Below, in pieces: positions 44,698 through 56,365 of a DNA stretch of 64,000 bases; position 1 is the first letter of the stretch, and each line of letters begins with the position of its first letter. The notes below the pieces were generated by a model. The model was not told where the DNA came from. It did not search any database and saw only the letters and a list, made by a program, of their open reading frames with translations. The stretch comes from Variovorax paradoxus (lineage in GTDB: Bacteria > Pseudomonadota > Gammaproteobacteria > Burkholderiales > Burkholderiaceae_C). The translations under genes were made by a program, and so were the position numbers. Location of the stretch: the NCBI RefSeq assembly GCF_022009635.1, contig NZ_CP091716.1:945001-1009000 (forward strand). The letters run 5' to 3'.

Positions 44698-45684
44698 TCA
44701 CTTGAGCCAGCCGCGCCGGCGGAAGTACCACATCGGCACCAGCGCGCTGGCCGCCATCAGCACGATGGCGTAGGGGTAGCCCATGGCCCAGTCGAGTTCG
44801 GGCATGAACTTGAAGTTCATGCCGTAGATGCTGGCGATCAGCGTGGGCGGCAGCAGCGCCACGCTGGCCACCGAGAAGATCTTGATGGTCTTGTTCTGGT
44901 TGATGTTGATGAAACCGACGGTCGCATCCATCAGGAAGTTGATCTTGTCGAACAGGAAGGCCGTGTGGTTGTCCAGCGACTCGATGTCGCGCAGGATCTG
45001 GCGGGCTTCCTCGAACTGCTCGGCGTTGAGCATCTTGCTGCGCATCATGAAGCTGACCGCGCGGCGCGTGTCCATGACGTTGCGTCGGATGCGGCCGTTC
45101 AAGTCTTCCTGCCGCGCGATGGCGCCGAGCACCTCGCCGGCCAGCTCGTCGCTCACGTTGCCCGACAGCACCTTCTTGCCGGCCACTTCGAGTTCGTCGT
45201 AGATGTTCTCGAGCGTGTCGGCCGAGTATTCGGCGTCCGCGTCGAACAGCTTGAGCATCACTTCCTTGGCGTCTTCGATCAGGCCCGGCGCGCGGCGCGC
45301 GCGCATGCGCAGCAGGCGGAACACCGGCACGTCTTCGTCGTGGATCGAGAACAGCACGCCGCGGCTGCGCAGGTCGGTGTTGTGCTGGTTGAGGATGAAG
45401 GCGACGCGCACCGTGCGCGGGTTCTCGTCGTCGTCGATCAGGAAGTCGGAGCGGATGTGCAGCTCGCCGTTGTCTTCCTCGTAGAAGCGGGCGGACTCCT
45501 CGATGTCCTCGTCCATCGCGTCTTCGGGGATGGACAGGCCGTAGTACTGCTTGATCCAGCGCTTTTCTTCGAGCGTGGGCGATTCGAGGTCGACCCAGAT
45601 CGGCTGGAATTTGGAAAGCTCTTCGAGCGCCTCGATCTCTTCCTGGACGAGGCGGCCGTTGGCGAGCGTAAAGATGTTGAGCAT
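44698..45684 (-). CDS. corA: Magnesium/cobalt transporter CorA
   Basis: A 328-residue CorA-family channel. The long cytoplasmic N-terminal domain ends in two membrane segments; the selectivity motif GMN occurs in SIYGMNFKFMPEL between them. ATG 45684 (MLNIFTL) has GGGAG 8 bases upstream; an in-frame GTG at 45693 overlaps that site and is less likely. It forms pentamers that let in Mg2+. It is divergent from the helicase gene. Confidence 0.95.
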   Translation of the reverse strand: MLNIFTLANGRLVQEEIEALEELSKFQPIWVDLESPTLEEKRWIKQYYGLSIPEDAMDEDIEESARFYEEDNGELHIRSDFLIDDDENPRTVRVAFILNQHNTDLRSRGVLFSIHDEDVPVFRLLRMRARRAPGLIEDAKEVMLKLFDADAEYSADTLENIYDELEVAGKKVLSGNVSDELAGEVLGAIARQEDLNGRIRRNVMDTRRAVSFMMRSKMLNAEQFEEARQILRDIESLDNHTAFLFDKINFLMDATVGFININQNKTIKIFSVASVALLPPTLIASIYGMNFKFMPELDWAMGYPYAIVLMAASALVPMWYFRRRGWLK

Positions 45685-45911
45685 TGGGCTCACTCCCGGG
45701 GGTGACTGGACGATGGGCGAGGGAGGGGCGCTTTCAATTCCCGGGCCCGACGCGAGCGATCAGTTCAAGCCGTCAGAAAGGGAGTTGAAAGCTGCCGAGA
45801 CGGGGCGGTTTCCATGGGAAGAGTCTCCGGTTGCAGCGAGGCGCGATTATGTCACCGGCCACATGGCGGCAAGGCAGCCGGACTGGACGGGCATACAGTA
45901 AAGTGGCGGCC

Positions 45912-48041
45912 ATGCAGACCGCTGCGCTCCCCGTTTTTTCCACCGCCCCGAAGACCCAGGCCGAGCGCCTGGCGGCCGCGCTGGCATCGCTCAATGAAGC
46001 GCAGCGTGCCGCGGTGGAGCACGGGGTCGGCGCGGCTGTCGGGGCAGGCGCGCAGGCCGACCAGCGGCCGCTGCTCGTCATTGCCGGTGCCGGCTCCGGC
46101 AAGACCAGCACACTGGCGCATCGCGTGGCGCACCTGATTGCCGGCGGCGTCGATCCGCAGCGCCTGCTGCTGCTGACCTTCTCGCGCCGCGCCGCGCAGG
46201 AAATGGGGCGACGCGCCGGCCAGGTGCTGACGAAGGTGCTGGGCCTGAAATCGGAGGCGCCGCCTTCGCTGCCGTGGGCAGGCACTTTCCACGGCATCGG
46301 CGCGCGGCTGCTGCGCGAATACGCCGCGCAGATCGGGCTGGACGAGAACTTCACGATCCACGACCGCGGCGACGCCGAAGACCTGATGGGACTGGCGCGC
46401 CACGAGCTGGGCCTGTCTTCCACCGTCAACCGCTTCCCGCGCAAGGGCACCTGCCTGTCGATCTATTCGCGCTGCGTGAACACGCGCGCGCCGCTGGCCG
46501 AGGTGCTGCGGGAGTCGTTTCCGTGGTGCGGCGAATGGGAGGCCGAACTCAAGACGCTGTTCGGCGCCTACGTCGAGGCCAAGCACCGGCAGAACGTGCT
46601 CGACTACGACGATTTGCTGCTCTACTGGGCCGGCATGGTCGCCGAGCCCGAACTGGCCGCGCACGTCGGCGCGCGCTTCGATCATGTGCTGGTCGACGAA
46701 TACCAGGACACCAACCTGCTGCAGGCCTCGATCCTGCTGGCGCTCAAGCCCGACGGGCGGGGCGTGACGGTGGTGGGGGACGACGCGCAGTCGATCTATT
46801 CGTTCAGGGGCGCCACGGTGCGCAACATCCTGGACTTTCCGTCGCAGTTCACGCAGGACGCGCGCGTGGTCACGCTGGAGCGCAATTACCGCTCGACCCA
46901 GCCGATCCTCGACGTGTCGAACCGCGTCATCGCGCAGGCGGCCGAGCGGCACGCCAAGACGCTGTGGACCGACAAGCCCTCGGCCGGCAAGCCGCTGCTG
47001 GTGCTCGTGCCCGACGAGGCCGGGCAGGCGCGCTGGGTGGCCGACAAGGTGCTGGCGCACCGCGAGGGCGGGCTGGCGCTGAAGTCGCAGGCGGTGCTGT
47101 TCCGTACCTCGACGCACAGCGCGGCGCTCGAACTCGAGCTGGCGCGGCGCAACATCCCGTTCGTGAAGTTCGGCGGGCTCAAGTTTCTGGAGGCCTCGCA
47201 TGTGAAGGACCTGCTCGCGGTGCTGCGCTTCGCGCAGAACCCGCGCGGCCGCATGGCGGGCTTTCGCGTGACGCAGCTGATCCCGGGCATCGGACCCGTC
47301 ACCGGAACGCGGCTGCTCGACGCGATGGACCAGGCCGCCGACCCGGTGGCCGCCGTGCGCGACTTCGTGCCGCCCTCCGCGGCGCGCGCGCAGTGGGCCG
47401 ACTTCGCCACGGCCTACGAGGCGCTGCGCTCGCCTGCGCTCGAATGGCCGGCCGACGTGGAGGTGGCGATGGCGTGGTATCAGCCGCACCTGGAGCGCCT
47501 GTACGAAGACACCTCGGGCGTGCGGCGTGCCGATGTCGAGCAGCTCGCGCGGCTGGCCGCCGGCTACGGCTCGCGGGAACGCTTCCTTACCGAACTGACG
47601 CTCGACCCGCCCGAGGCCACCAGCGACCGCCCGGGGCCGCCGCTGCTCGACGAGGACTACCTCATTCTTTCGACCATCCATTCGGCCAAGGGGCAGGAGT
47701 GGAACTCGGTGCACGTGCTCAACGTGGTCGACGGCTGCCTGCCGGCCGACGTGGCGCAGAGCGCGCACGAACTCGAGGAAGAACGCCGCCTGCTCTACGT
47801 GGCGATGACCCGCGCGCGCGACCACCTGCATCTGCTGGTGCCGCAGCGCTTCTATGTCACGCAGCAGGCGGTGCGCGGCGACCGGCATCTGTACGCCAAC
47901 CGCACGCGCTTCATCACGGATGCCGACCTCGCGGGCTTCGAGCAGCAGACCTGGCCGCCTCCGCCGGAGCGCCCGCCGGCCGTACCCCCACCGACTGCCG
48001 TGATCGACCTGCGCAACCGCATGCGCGCCGCCTGGCGCTGA
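45912..48041 (+). CDS. UvrD/Rep-type ATP-dependent DNA helicase (SF1A)
   Basis: A 709-residue SF1 helicase. Motif I is GAGSGKTST, Ia LTFSRRAAQEM, II VDEYQDTN, III GDDAQSIYSFRGA, IV LERNYRST, V TIHSAKGQEWN and VI YVAMTRARD. It is somewhat shorter than UvrD or Rep and ends in a proline-rich tail, so it is kept as a UvrD-like 3'-5' helicase without a symbol. ATG 45912 begins MQTAALPVFS; the frame is open to 45831. It stands alone between corA and hpf. Confidence 0.92.
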   Translation: MQTAALPVFSTAPKTQAERLAAALASLNEAQRAAVEHGVGAAVGAGAQADQRPLLVIAGAGSGKTSTLAHRVAHLIAGGVDPQRLLLLTFSRRAAQEMGRRAGQVLTKVLGLKSEAPPSLPWAGTFHGIGARLLREYAAQIGLDENFTIHDRGDAEDLMGLARHELGLSSTVNRFPRKGTCLSIYSRCVNTRAPLAEVLRESFPWCGEWEAELKTLFGAYVEAKHRQNVLDYDDLLLYWAGMVAEPELAAHVGARFDHVLVDEYQDTNLLQASILLALKPDGRGVTVVGDDAQSIYSFRGATVRNILDFPSQFTQDARVVTLERNYRSTQPILDVSNRVIAQAAERHAKTLWTDKPSAGKPLLVLVPDEAGQARWVADKVLAHREGGLALKSQAVLFRTSTHSAALELELARRNIPFVKFGGLKFLEASHVKDLLAVLRFAQNPRGRMAGFRVTQLIPGIGPVTGTRLLDAMDQAADPVAAVRDFVPPSAARAQWADFATAYEALRSPALEWPADVEVAMAWYQPHLERLYEDTSGVRRADVEQLARLAAGYGSRERFLTELTLDPPEATSDRPGPPLLDEDYLILSTIHSAKGQEWNSVHVLNVVDGCLPADVAQSAHELEEERRLLYVAMTRARDHLHLLVPQRFYVTQQAVRGDRHLYANRTRFITDADLAGFEQQTWPPPPERPPAVPPPTAVIDLRNRMRAAWR

Positions 48042-48373
48042 GCCCGTTCACTGGCCCTTGCGGTGGCAGGGTCTCGGGGTCTTTCCTGCTGAAACACTTT
48101 TGATCGAAACGCGGCGGCGCCTGTCCCGTGCGTGGGCACTGCTATCGATTCGCTAGCGTGACGACAGAGGCACGCGATACGGCCGCCGCTTGGGGCAACC
48201 CTGGTATTGCAATACCGTGACAGCTTGGGCATAGTGAATCGACCTTCCCAGCTTTCTTCTTCTCCCCCTCAGTCTCTTTCTTCTCCCCCGATTCCCCAGA
48301 CAACTGTTTCGCCGGCCAAGCTCCATTCCGGAGTGCGGTCATTTCCCCAACCGTCAATTCCAGGAGGTCATTC
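48042..48373. other. 332-bp intergenic region before hpf, no gene seen
   Basis: No convincing coding sequence. It contains a perfect 14-bp palindrome GGTATTGCAATACC at 48203-48216, a pyrimidine-rich tract (TTTCTTCTTCTCCCCCTC style) at about 48250-48290 and AGGAGG at 48362-48367 as the hpf ribosome-binding site. No sigma-54 site fits the consensus spacing. Confidence 0.65.
48203..48216. promoter_or_regulatory. Perfect 14-bp palindrome upstream of hpf
   Basis: GGTATTG-CAATACC is a perfect dyad without a spacer, about 158 bases before the hpf start. Its symmetry suggests a dimeric regulator site; no known regulator is assigned. Confidence 0.4.
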
Positions 48374-48703
48374 ATGAATTTGACGATCAGCGGTCATCAC
48401 CTCGACGTCACACCTGCCTTGCGCACCTACGTCACGAGCAAGCTGGACCGGATCACGCGACATTTCGACCAGGTAGTCGATGTCAAGGTGATCCTCACGG
48501 TGGAAAAGCAGAAGGAAAAGGAACGCCGCCAAAGGGCGGAATGCAACATCCACGTCAAAGGCAATGACATGTTCGCGGAGTCGAGCCACGCTGATCTCTA
48601 CGCTGCGGTCGATGAACTGGTCGACAAGCTCGACCGCCAGGTGGTTCGCCACAAGGACCGGCTGCAGGACCATCATCACGCGACACCCAAGCGCCTGATG
48701 TGA
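48374..48703 (+). CDS. hpf: Ribosome hibernation-promoting factor HPF/YfiA
   Basis: A 109-residue short-form [23 protein letters not shown], then [19 protein letters not shown] and a basic C-terminus are typical. It binds the 30S subunit in stationary phase and blocks mRNA and tRNA sites. Its usual beta-proteobacterial neighbour rpoN is not upstream here; a helicase gene is. ptsN follows 189 bases downstream, after a terminator. Confidence 0.95.
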   Translation: MNLTISGHHLDVTPALRTYVTSKLDRITRHFDQVVDVKVILTVEKQKEKERRQRAECNIHVKGNDMFAESSHADLYAAVDELVDKLDRQVVRHKDRLQDHHHATPKRLM

Positions 48704-48729
48704 ACGACGAGCCCTCCGGCTCACCCACA

Positions 48730-48756
48730 GGCCGCCTCCGGGCGGCCTTTTGTTTT
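48730..48756 (+). terminator. Rho-independent terminator after hpf
   Basis: GGCCGCC pairs with GGCGGCC around a TCCG loop and is followed by TTTTGTTTT. It starts 27 bases after the hpf stop. Confidence 0.85.
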
Positions 48757-48865
48757 CCGACTATTGCGCTAGGGCATTGCGCGCTCCCAGAGGGCGGGCG
48801 AGGCCTCCGGACAACATGTAGACAGAAAGTAAATAGGGGGACTGGGGGTTTTTACCAAGCGGGTG

Positions 48866-48871
48866 CATAAT
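48866..48871 (+). promoter_or_regulatory. Candidate -10 box for ptsN
   Basis: CATAAT lies 21 bases before the ptsN ATG. No convincing -35 box is seen at 16-18 bases upstream. A terminator between hpf and this site supports a separate ptsN promoter. Confidence 0.35.
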
Positions 48872-48892
48872 CGCCCCCGCTCTGCACCCACC

Positions 48893-49360
48893 ATGAATCG
48901 CCTCGCGTCCATCCTGCCGCCCGCTCAAGTGCTCGTGAGCGTTGACGCTACTAGCAAGAAACGTGCTTTCGAAGAAGCAGGTCTGCTGTTCGAAAGCCTT
49001 CACGGTCTGGGACGCGCCCTGATCACCGACAGCCTGTTTGCGCGCGAGCGCCTCGGCTCCACCGGTCTGGGCCACGGTGTCGCCATTCCGCATGGCCGCA
49101 TCAAGGGCCTGAAGGCGCCGATGGCCGCCGTGTTCCAGCTGGCCAACCCGATCGGCTTCGACGCCCCCGACGAACAGCCTGTCGCTTTGCTGATCTTCCT
49201 GCTGGTGCCCGAAGCGGCCACGCAGAAGCACCTCGAAATCCTCTCTGAAATCGCCGAGCTGCTGAGCGACTCCAGCCTGCGCGAACAGATCAAGTCCAGC
49301 ACCGACGCCGCCGCCCTGCACGGCCTCATTGCCGGCTGGCACTCCACCCAGGTCGCCTGA
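48893..49360 (+). CDS. ptsN: PTS IIA component PtsN (EIIA-Ntr)
   Basis: A 155-residue EIIA of the nitrogen PTS. GHGVAIPHGRI includes the phosphorylated histidine. ATG 48893 (MNRLASILPP) is preferred to the upstream in-frame start. EIIA-Ntr takes phosphate through PtsP and NPr and tunes potassium, carbon and nitrogen responses. Its link with hprK, 95 bases downstream, is typical of beta-proteobacteria. Confidence 0.94.
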   Translation: MNRLASILPPAQVLVSVDATSKKRAFEEAGLLFESLHGLGRALITDSLFARERLGSTGLGHGVAIPHGRIKGLKAPMAAVFQLANPIGFDAPDEQPVALLIFLLVPEAATQKHLEILSEIAELLSDSSLREQIKSSTDAAALHGLIAGWHSTQVA

Positions 49361-49455
49361 GCGCATGCGTCGGCACGCGCGGCTGCTGATAAGCTGCGCG
49401 GCTCTCTCCGTCACTCCAACGCAATGCTGGCGCCGCCGCGCCGGCTCCTGAACGC

Positions 49456-50415
49456 ATGAAGCCGACCGTCATCAGCGCCGATGCCATGTTCGAGGAGTTC
49501 CGCGGGTCGCTCCGCTGGGAATGGCTCGCCGGGCTCGGGGCGTCAGAGCGCCAGTTCGACCCCGAAGTCATCAGCCGCGCGCAGTCGGCCGCCGACCTGG
49601 TCGGCTACCTCAATTACATCCATCCGTACCGCGTGCAGATCCTGGGCGCGCGCGAAGTGGCCTACCTGACGCGCGGCAGCCAGGAAGACTGCGCCCGCCG
49701 CATCGCCCGCATCGTCACGCTGGAGCCGCCGATGCTGGTGCTGGCCGACGGCCAGGCCGCGCCCGACGAACTGCTGTCGATCTGCGAGCGCGCCCAGTTG
49801 CCGCTCTTTGCCACGCGCGAATCCTCGGCCTTCGTGATCGACCTGCTGCGCGCCTATCTGTCCAAGCACTTCGCCGAGCGCACCTCGATGCACGGCGTGT
49901 TCATGGACATCCTGGGCATGGGCGTGATGATCACGGGCGAGTCGGGCCTGGGCAAGAGCGAGCTGGGCCTGGAGCTGATCTCGCGCGGCAACGGCCTCGT
50001 GGCCGACGACGCGGTCGACCTGTACCGCATCAACCAGAACACCATCGAAGGGCGCTGCCCCGACCTGCTGCTGAACCTGCTGGAAGTGCGCGGCATTGGC
50101 CTCTTGGACATCCGCGCGATCTTCGGCGAGACGGCGGTGCGCCGGAAGATGCGCCTGAAGCTCATCGTGCATCTGGTGCGGCGCGACAGCTTCGAGCGCG
50201 ACTACGAGCGCATGCCCTCGGCGCCGCTCACGCAGGACGTGCTGGGCATTCCGGTGCGCAAGGTCATCATCCAGGTGGTGGCGGGGCGGAACATCGCCGT
50301 GCTGGTCGAGGCGGCGGTGCGCAACTCCATCCTGCAGCTGCGGGGCATCGACACCTATGCCGATTTCGTGGCGCGCCACCACAAGGCGATGGAAAACGCC
50401 CGCGACAGCGACTGA
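49456..50415 (+). CDS. hprK: HPr kinase/phosphorylase
   Basis: A 319-residue HprK. The Walker A motif GESGLGKS is at residues 161-168, and [20 protein letters not shown] holds the family signature. It phosphorylates HPr on a serine and removes that phosphate, linking carbon state to PTS-dependent regulation. It is flanked by ptsN and a bidirectional terminator. Confidence 0.95.
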   Translation: MKPTVISADAMFEEFRGSLRWEWLAGLGASERQFDPEVISRAQSAADLVGYLNYIHPYRVQILGAREVAYLTRGSQEDCARRIARIVTLEPPMLVLADGQAAPDELLSICERAQLPLFATRESSAFVIDLLRAYLSKHFAERTSMHGVFMDILGMGVMITGESGLGKSELGLELISRGNGLVADDAVDLYRINQNTIEGRCPDLLLNLLEVRGIGLLDIRAIFGETAVRRKMRLKLIVHLVRRDSFERDYERMPSAPLTQDVLGIPVRKVIIQVVAGRNIAVLVEAAVRNSILQLRGIDTYADFVARHHKAMENARDSD

Positions 50416-50420
50416 AAGCA

Positions 50421-50444
50421 AAAAAGGGGCTTGCGCCCCTTTTC
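50421..50444. terminator. Bidirectional terminator between hprK and fur
   Basis: AAAAAGGGGC-TTGC-GCCCCTTTT forms a 9-bp stem with A and T tracts on either side, between two convergent stops. Confidence 0.88.
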
Positions 50445-50463
50445 TCTTTCTTCCTGTTGCCGT

Positions 50464-50883
50464 TCAGCGCTTCTTGACGCAATCCCCGCAAAGACCGTAC
50501 AGCGACATGGCGTGATCCTGCAGGATCCAGCCCTTGTCCTTGGCGATCATCTGCTGGCGGCGCTCGATCTCGGCGTCGTAGAACTCCTCGACCTTGCCGC
50601 ACGAAGTGCAGATCAGGTGGTCGTGGTGCGTGCCTTCGTTGAGTTCGTAGACGGCCTTGCCGCTTTCGAAGTGGCTGCGCTCGAGGATGCCGGCCTGCTC
50701 GAACTGGGTCAGCACCCGGTAGACAGTGGCCAGGCCGATGTCCGAATGCTCGTTGAGAAGCACGCGAAACACGTCTTCAGCGGTCATGTGCCGCTGGGTG
50801 CCGGTCTGGAAGATCTCTAGGATCTTCAAGCGTGGCAAGGTGGCCTTGAGGCCGGTATTCTTGAGTTCGTCGATGTTGGCCAT
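50464..50883 (-). CDS. fur: Ferric uptake regulator Fur
   Basis: A 139-residue Fur. [12 protein letters not shown] and [19 protein letters not shown] make up the DNA-binding part; [19 protein letters not shown] and CGDC carry the metal-binding histidines and cysteines. It represses iron-uptake genes with Fe2+ bound. It is divergent from bamE across 89 bases, an arrangement seen in many beta-proteobacteria. Confidence 0.97.
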   Translation of the reverse strand: MANIDELKNTGLKATLPRLKILEIFQTGTQRHMTAEDVFRVLLNEHSDIGLATVYRVLTQFEQAGILERSHFESGKAVYELNEGTHHDHLICTSCGKVEEFYDAEIERRQQMIAKDKGWILQDHAMSLYGLCGDCVKKR

Positions 50884-50934
50884 GTTGATTCCTGCGCCCT
50901 GGGCTGCGGCAAAGGCCCTGAAAAGGGCAGCCGC

Positions 50935-50940
50935 TACAAT
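50935..50940 (+). promoter_or_regulatory. Candidate -10 box for bamE
   Basis: TACAAT in the fur-bamE divergent gap, 32 bases before the bamE ATG. A matching -35 is not evident. Confidence 0.4.
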
Positions 50941-50972
50941 GGCCGATCATATCGCTACCCCCTCCTCCTCCC

Positions 50973-51539
50973 ATGCCTGCCATTCTCCAACGCCGTCCCT
51001 GGCTGCTGGTCGCCGCCATTGCCGCGACGCTCGGCCTCGGTGCCTGCAGCGGTTTCAGCGAGCGCACGCGTGTCGCCCTGACGGCCGTCACTCCTTACAA
51101 AGTCGAAGTGGTGCAGGGCAATTTCGTCTCGAAGGAACAGGTCGCGGCGCTCAAGCCCGGCATGTCGCGCCAGCAGGTGCGTGAAATCCTCGGCACCTCG
51201 CTGCTGAGCGACGTCTTCCACAACAACCGCTGGGATTACGTCTTCACCATCCGCCGCCAGGGCGTGGAACCGCAGGAACGCCACTTGACCGTGTTCTTCA
51301 ACGGCGAACTCATGGACCGCTTCGAAGGCGACGAGATGCCGAGCGAGCAGGATTTCGTCGCCACGCTGGATACCCGCAAGAAATCCAGCAAGGTGCCCAC
51401 GCTCGAGGCGTCGGAGGACGACCTGAAGAAATTCGCCCCCTCCAAGGACGAGAAAAAGGCCGACAGCGCCACCTCGTCGCCGTCGGCCAGCCTGCCGCCG
51501 CTGCCGGCCGCGTACCCTCCGCTCGAAGCCGCGCGCTGA
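50973..51539 (+). CDS. bamE: Outer membrane protein assembly factor BamE (OmlA/SmpA)
   Basis: A 188-residue lipoprotein. The lipobox LGAC ends at C25. The BamE core YKVEVVQGNFVSKEQ, LKPGMSRQQVREILGTSLL and HNNRWDYVFTI follows. It is longer than the E. coli protein because of an acidic, serine- and proline-rich tail (from about residue 130). It is part of the BAM complex that inserts outer membrane proteins. It is likely followed by dapB in one transcript. Confidence 0.93.
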   Translation: MPAILQRRPWLLVAAIAATLGLGACSGFSERTRVALTAVTPYKVEVVQGNFVSKEQVAALKPGMSRQQVREILGTSLLSDVFHNNRWDYVFTIRRQGVEPQERHLTVFFNGELMDRFEGDEMPSEQDFVATLDTRKKSSKVPTLEASEDDLKKFAPSKDEKKADSATSSPSASLPPLPAAYPPLEAAR

Positions 51540-51654
51540 GCGCGCTTCGGCAACGAGCCGAAGCAAAAGAAAACAGCGGGCGGCGCCCGCCGAGTCAGGC
51601 GGCGTCCGTCCCGAGTCCATGCATGCCATTGGCCATTTCGAAGACTGAATCCGC

Positions 51655-52503
51655 GTGACCGAATCCATTTCCACTTCTTCTTCCAGCAATTCCGCCTCCG
51701 CGCCGCGCCGCGTCGCCATCGCCGGGGCATCGGGCCGCATGGGCCACATGCTCATCGAGGCCGTGCGCAACGCGCCCGACCTGCGCCTGGCCGGTGCCCT
51801 CGACATCGCGGGCAGCCCGGCGCTCGGCACCGATGCCGGCGCCTTCCTGGGCTTCAATAGCGGCGTGTCCATCGTGTCGGACCTGCGCGCGGGCCTGAAG
51901 GACGCGCAGGTGCTCATCGACTTCACCCGCCCCGAAGGCACGCTCGCGCACCTCGCGGTGTGCCGCGAGCTGGGCGTGCAGGCCGTCATCGGCACCACCG
52001 GCTTCAGCGACGCGCAGAAGGCCGAGATCGCCGAGATCGCCAAGGACATCGCCATCATGATGGCGCCCAACATGAGCGTGGGCGTCAATGTCACGCTCAA
52101 GCTGCTCGAGATGGCCGCCAAGGCCATGTCGACCGGCTACGACATCGAGATCATCGAGGCGCACCACCGCCACAAGGTCGACGCGCCCTCGGGCACCGCG
52201 CTCAAGATGGGCGAAGTCATCGCCCAAGCGCTGGGCCGCGACCTCAAGAACTGCGCCGTGTACGCCCGCGAAGGCATCACCGGCGAGCGCGACCCGTCCA
52301 CCATCGGCTTCTCGGCCATCCGCGGCGGCGACATCGTGGGCGACCACACCGTGCTGTTCGCGGGCACCGGCGAGCGCATCGAAATCACCCACAAGTCGTC
52401 GAGCCGCGTCACCTACGCCCAGGGCAGCCTGCGCGCGGTGCGCTTCCTGGCCGAACAGCGCTCTGGCCTGTTCGACATGTACGACGTGCTGGGCCTGCGC
52501 TAA
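51655..52503 (+). CDS. dapB: 4-hydroxy-tetrahydrodipicolinate reductase DapB
   Basis: A 282-residue reductase of lysine and diaminopimelate synthesis. The Rossmann motif is [15 protein letters not shown], and [16 protein letters not shown] is the substrate-binding signature. The GTG at 51655 is followed by a serine-rich stretch of about 15 residues, so the enzyme proper starts near residue 20. It follows bamE by 115 bases, which include GC-rich hairpins without a T-tract. Confidence 0.95.
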   Translation: MTESISTSSSSNSASAPRRVAIAGASGRMGHMLIEAVRNAPDLRLAGALDIAGSPALGTDAGAFLGFNSGVSIVSDLRAGLKDAQVLIDFTRPEGTLAHLAVCRELGVQAVIGTTGFSDAQKAEIAEIAKDIAIMMAPNMSVGVNVTLKLLEMAAKAMSTGYDIEIIEAHHRHKVDAPSGTALKMGEVIAQALGRDLKNCAVYAREGITGERDPSTIGFSAIRGGDIVGDHTVLFAGTGERIEITHKSSSRVTYAQGSLRAVRFLAEQRSGLFDMYDVLGLR

Positions 52504-52521
52504 AAAACCAAAGGACCGCCG

Positions 52522-53217
52522 ATGAGCGTGCTCGAACTGCTGACCCATGGCGACGGCGTCAGCCGTTCGGTGGCCGCGCTGCTGCTGGCGATGTCGATCG
52601 CGAGCTGGGTCGTGATCCTCTGGAAGGCCTGGCTGCTGCGCGGCGGCACGCGCGACGTGCTGCGCAGCATCGCCGCCTTCTGGCAGTCGGCCACGCTGGC
52701 CGACGCCGAGGAGAAGCTCCGGGCCTTCGACCGCGCGGCGCTGGTGCTGCCGGCCGTGTCGGCCATCCGCGGCGTGGCCGCCGGCGCCCCCGAGGGCACG
52801 CTGGGCGCCGCGGTCGACCGCAACCAGCGCCTGACCCGCGTCCTGCGCGACGCGCTGCACGGCGCGCTGCGCCGTCTGCAGGCCGGCCAGATCCTGCTCG
52901 CGACCGTGGGCGCCACCGCGCCTTTCGTGGGGCTGCTGGGCACGGTCTGGGGCATCTACCGGGCGCTGTCGGGCATCGCGGGGCAAACGGGCGGCTTCAC
53001 CATCGACAAGGTGGCGGGGCCAGTCGGCGAGGCGCTGGTCATGACGGCCTTCGGCCTGGCCGTGGCCATTCCGGCCGTGCTGGCCTACAACGTGTTCGGC
53101 CGCGTCATCGGCCGCGTCGAAGCCGAGCTCGAGGGCTTCGCTCACGACCTGCTGGGCAGTTTCGGCGAGCCGCCGAAGCCCGCCGCGCCGCCACCCGCGC
53201 GGCCGATGCCGGTCTGA
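52522..53217 (+). CDS. exbB: MotA/TolQ/ExbB proton channel family protein
   Basis: A 231-residue inner-membrane protein with three hydrophobic segments: ALLLAMSIASWVVILWKAW, TVGATAPFVGLLGTVWGIY and ALVMTAFGLAVAIPAVLAY. The middle one is the family's signature. With ExbD it makes a proton-driven motor that powers TonB or Tol systems; the pair is next to fur, which fits iron uptake. No tonB gene is visible between here and the window end. Confidence 0.9.
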   Translation: MSVLELLTHGDGVSRSVAALLLAMSIASWVVILWKAWLLRGGTRDVLRSIAAFWQSATLADAEEKLRAFDRAALVLPAVSAIRGVAAGAPEGTLGAAVDRNQRLTRVLRDALHGALRRLQAGQILLATVGATAPFVGLLGTVWGIYRALSGIAGQTGGFTIDKVAGPVGEALVMTAFGLAVAIPAVLAYNVFGRVIGRVEAELEGFAHDLLGSFGEPPKPAAPPPARPMPV

Positions 53218-53248
53218 CCTGCAAACAACCCAAGCACGAGGCACCACC

Positions 53249-53719
53249 ATGGCCTTCGGTCGCACATCCCTGGGCAGCAGCGCCGCCGGCGGAGGCCGCG
53301 CAATGGGCGGGGGCGCGCAGCGCCCGCTGTCCGACATCAACGTGACGCCGCTGGTCGACGTGATGCTGGTGCTGCTGGTGATCTTCATCATCACCGCGCC
53401 GCTGATGGCCAGCTCGATCAAGCTCGACCTGCCGCAGACCGACGCGGGCCAGCCCAACGACACGCCCAAGTTCGTGAGCGTGTCCGTCGACGCCTCCGGC
53501 AAGGTCTTCTTCAACGACCAGGCTGTGACCGACGAGGAACTGGCGGACCGCTTCCAGAAGGCCGCGGCCGACAGCAAGGACACCGAGGTGCAGCTGCGCG
53601 CCGATCAGACCGTGCCCTACGGCAAGGTGGTGGTGCTGATGGGCATCGCGAACAAGGCCGGGTTGAGCCGCATCGGGTTCGTGACCGATGCGGAGCCGGC
53701 GCAGCAGAAGCCGCGCTGA
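53249..53719 (+). CDS. exbD: ExbD/TolR biopolymer transport protein
   Basis: A 156-residue protein with a short glycine-rich N-terminus, one membrane segment (LVDVMLVLLVIFIITAPLM) including the conserved Asp, and a periplasmic domain ending in LRADQTVPYGKVVVLMGIA and AGLSRIGFVT. It is partner of the ExbB-type protein encoded 31 bases upstream. ExbD and TolR are hard to separate; context near fur favours ExbD. Confidence 0.9.
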   Translation: MAFGRTSLGSSAAGGGRAMGGGAQRPLSDINVTPLVDVMLVLLVIFIITAPLMASSIKLDLPQTDAGQPNDTPKFVSVSVDASGKVFFNDQAVTDEELADRFQKAAADSKDTEVQLRADQTVPYGKVVVLMGIANKAGLSRIGFVTDAEPAQQKPR

Positions 53720-53728
53720 CTTGTCTTG

Positions 53729-53835
53729 CTCCTTCCCCCGCTGGGGGAAGGCTGGGATGGGGGCGGGCAGGGCGCCTCCATTGAGCGCTGCCTGCCCCCA
53801 CCCCGACCCTCCCCCGGGAGGGGAGGGAGAAATGC
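53729..53835. repeat. Palindromic intergenic element between exbD and glgP
   Basis: Three nested parts: the hairpin CTTCCCCC-GCT-GGGGGAAG type at the left, an imperfect dyad in which GGGATGGGGGCGGGCAG faces CTGCCTGCCCCCACCCC, and CCCTCCCCCGGGAGGGGAGGG-like sequence (cited in part) at the right. It lies between convergent exbD and glgP. It might end both transcripts, although classic T-tracts are missing. Confidence 0.65.
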
Positions 53836-53843
53836 AAGGGCGC

Positions 53844-56327
<2,484 letters not shown>

Positions 56328-56365
56328 GGCTTGTTTCCGTGAAAGTTTGAAGGGCGTCGCGGCGG

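Noticed and set aside
48180..48220. Sigma-54 promoter before hpf
   Set aside because: No GG and GC pair at the required 10-base interval; the TTGCA there is part of a perfect palindrome.
51541..51600. Terminator between bamE and dapB
   Set aside because: GCGGGC-GGC-GCCCGC and TTCGG/CCGAA hairpins are present but neither is followed by a T-tract, so read-through into dapB is likely.
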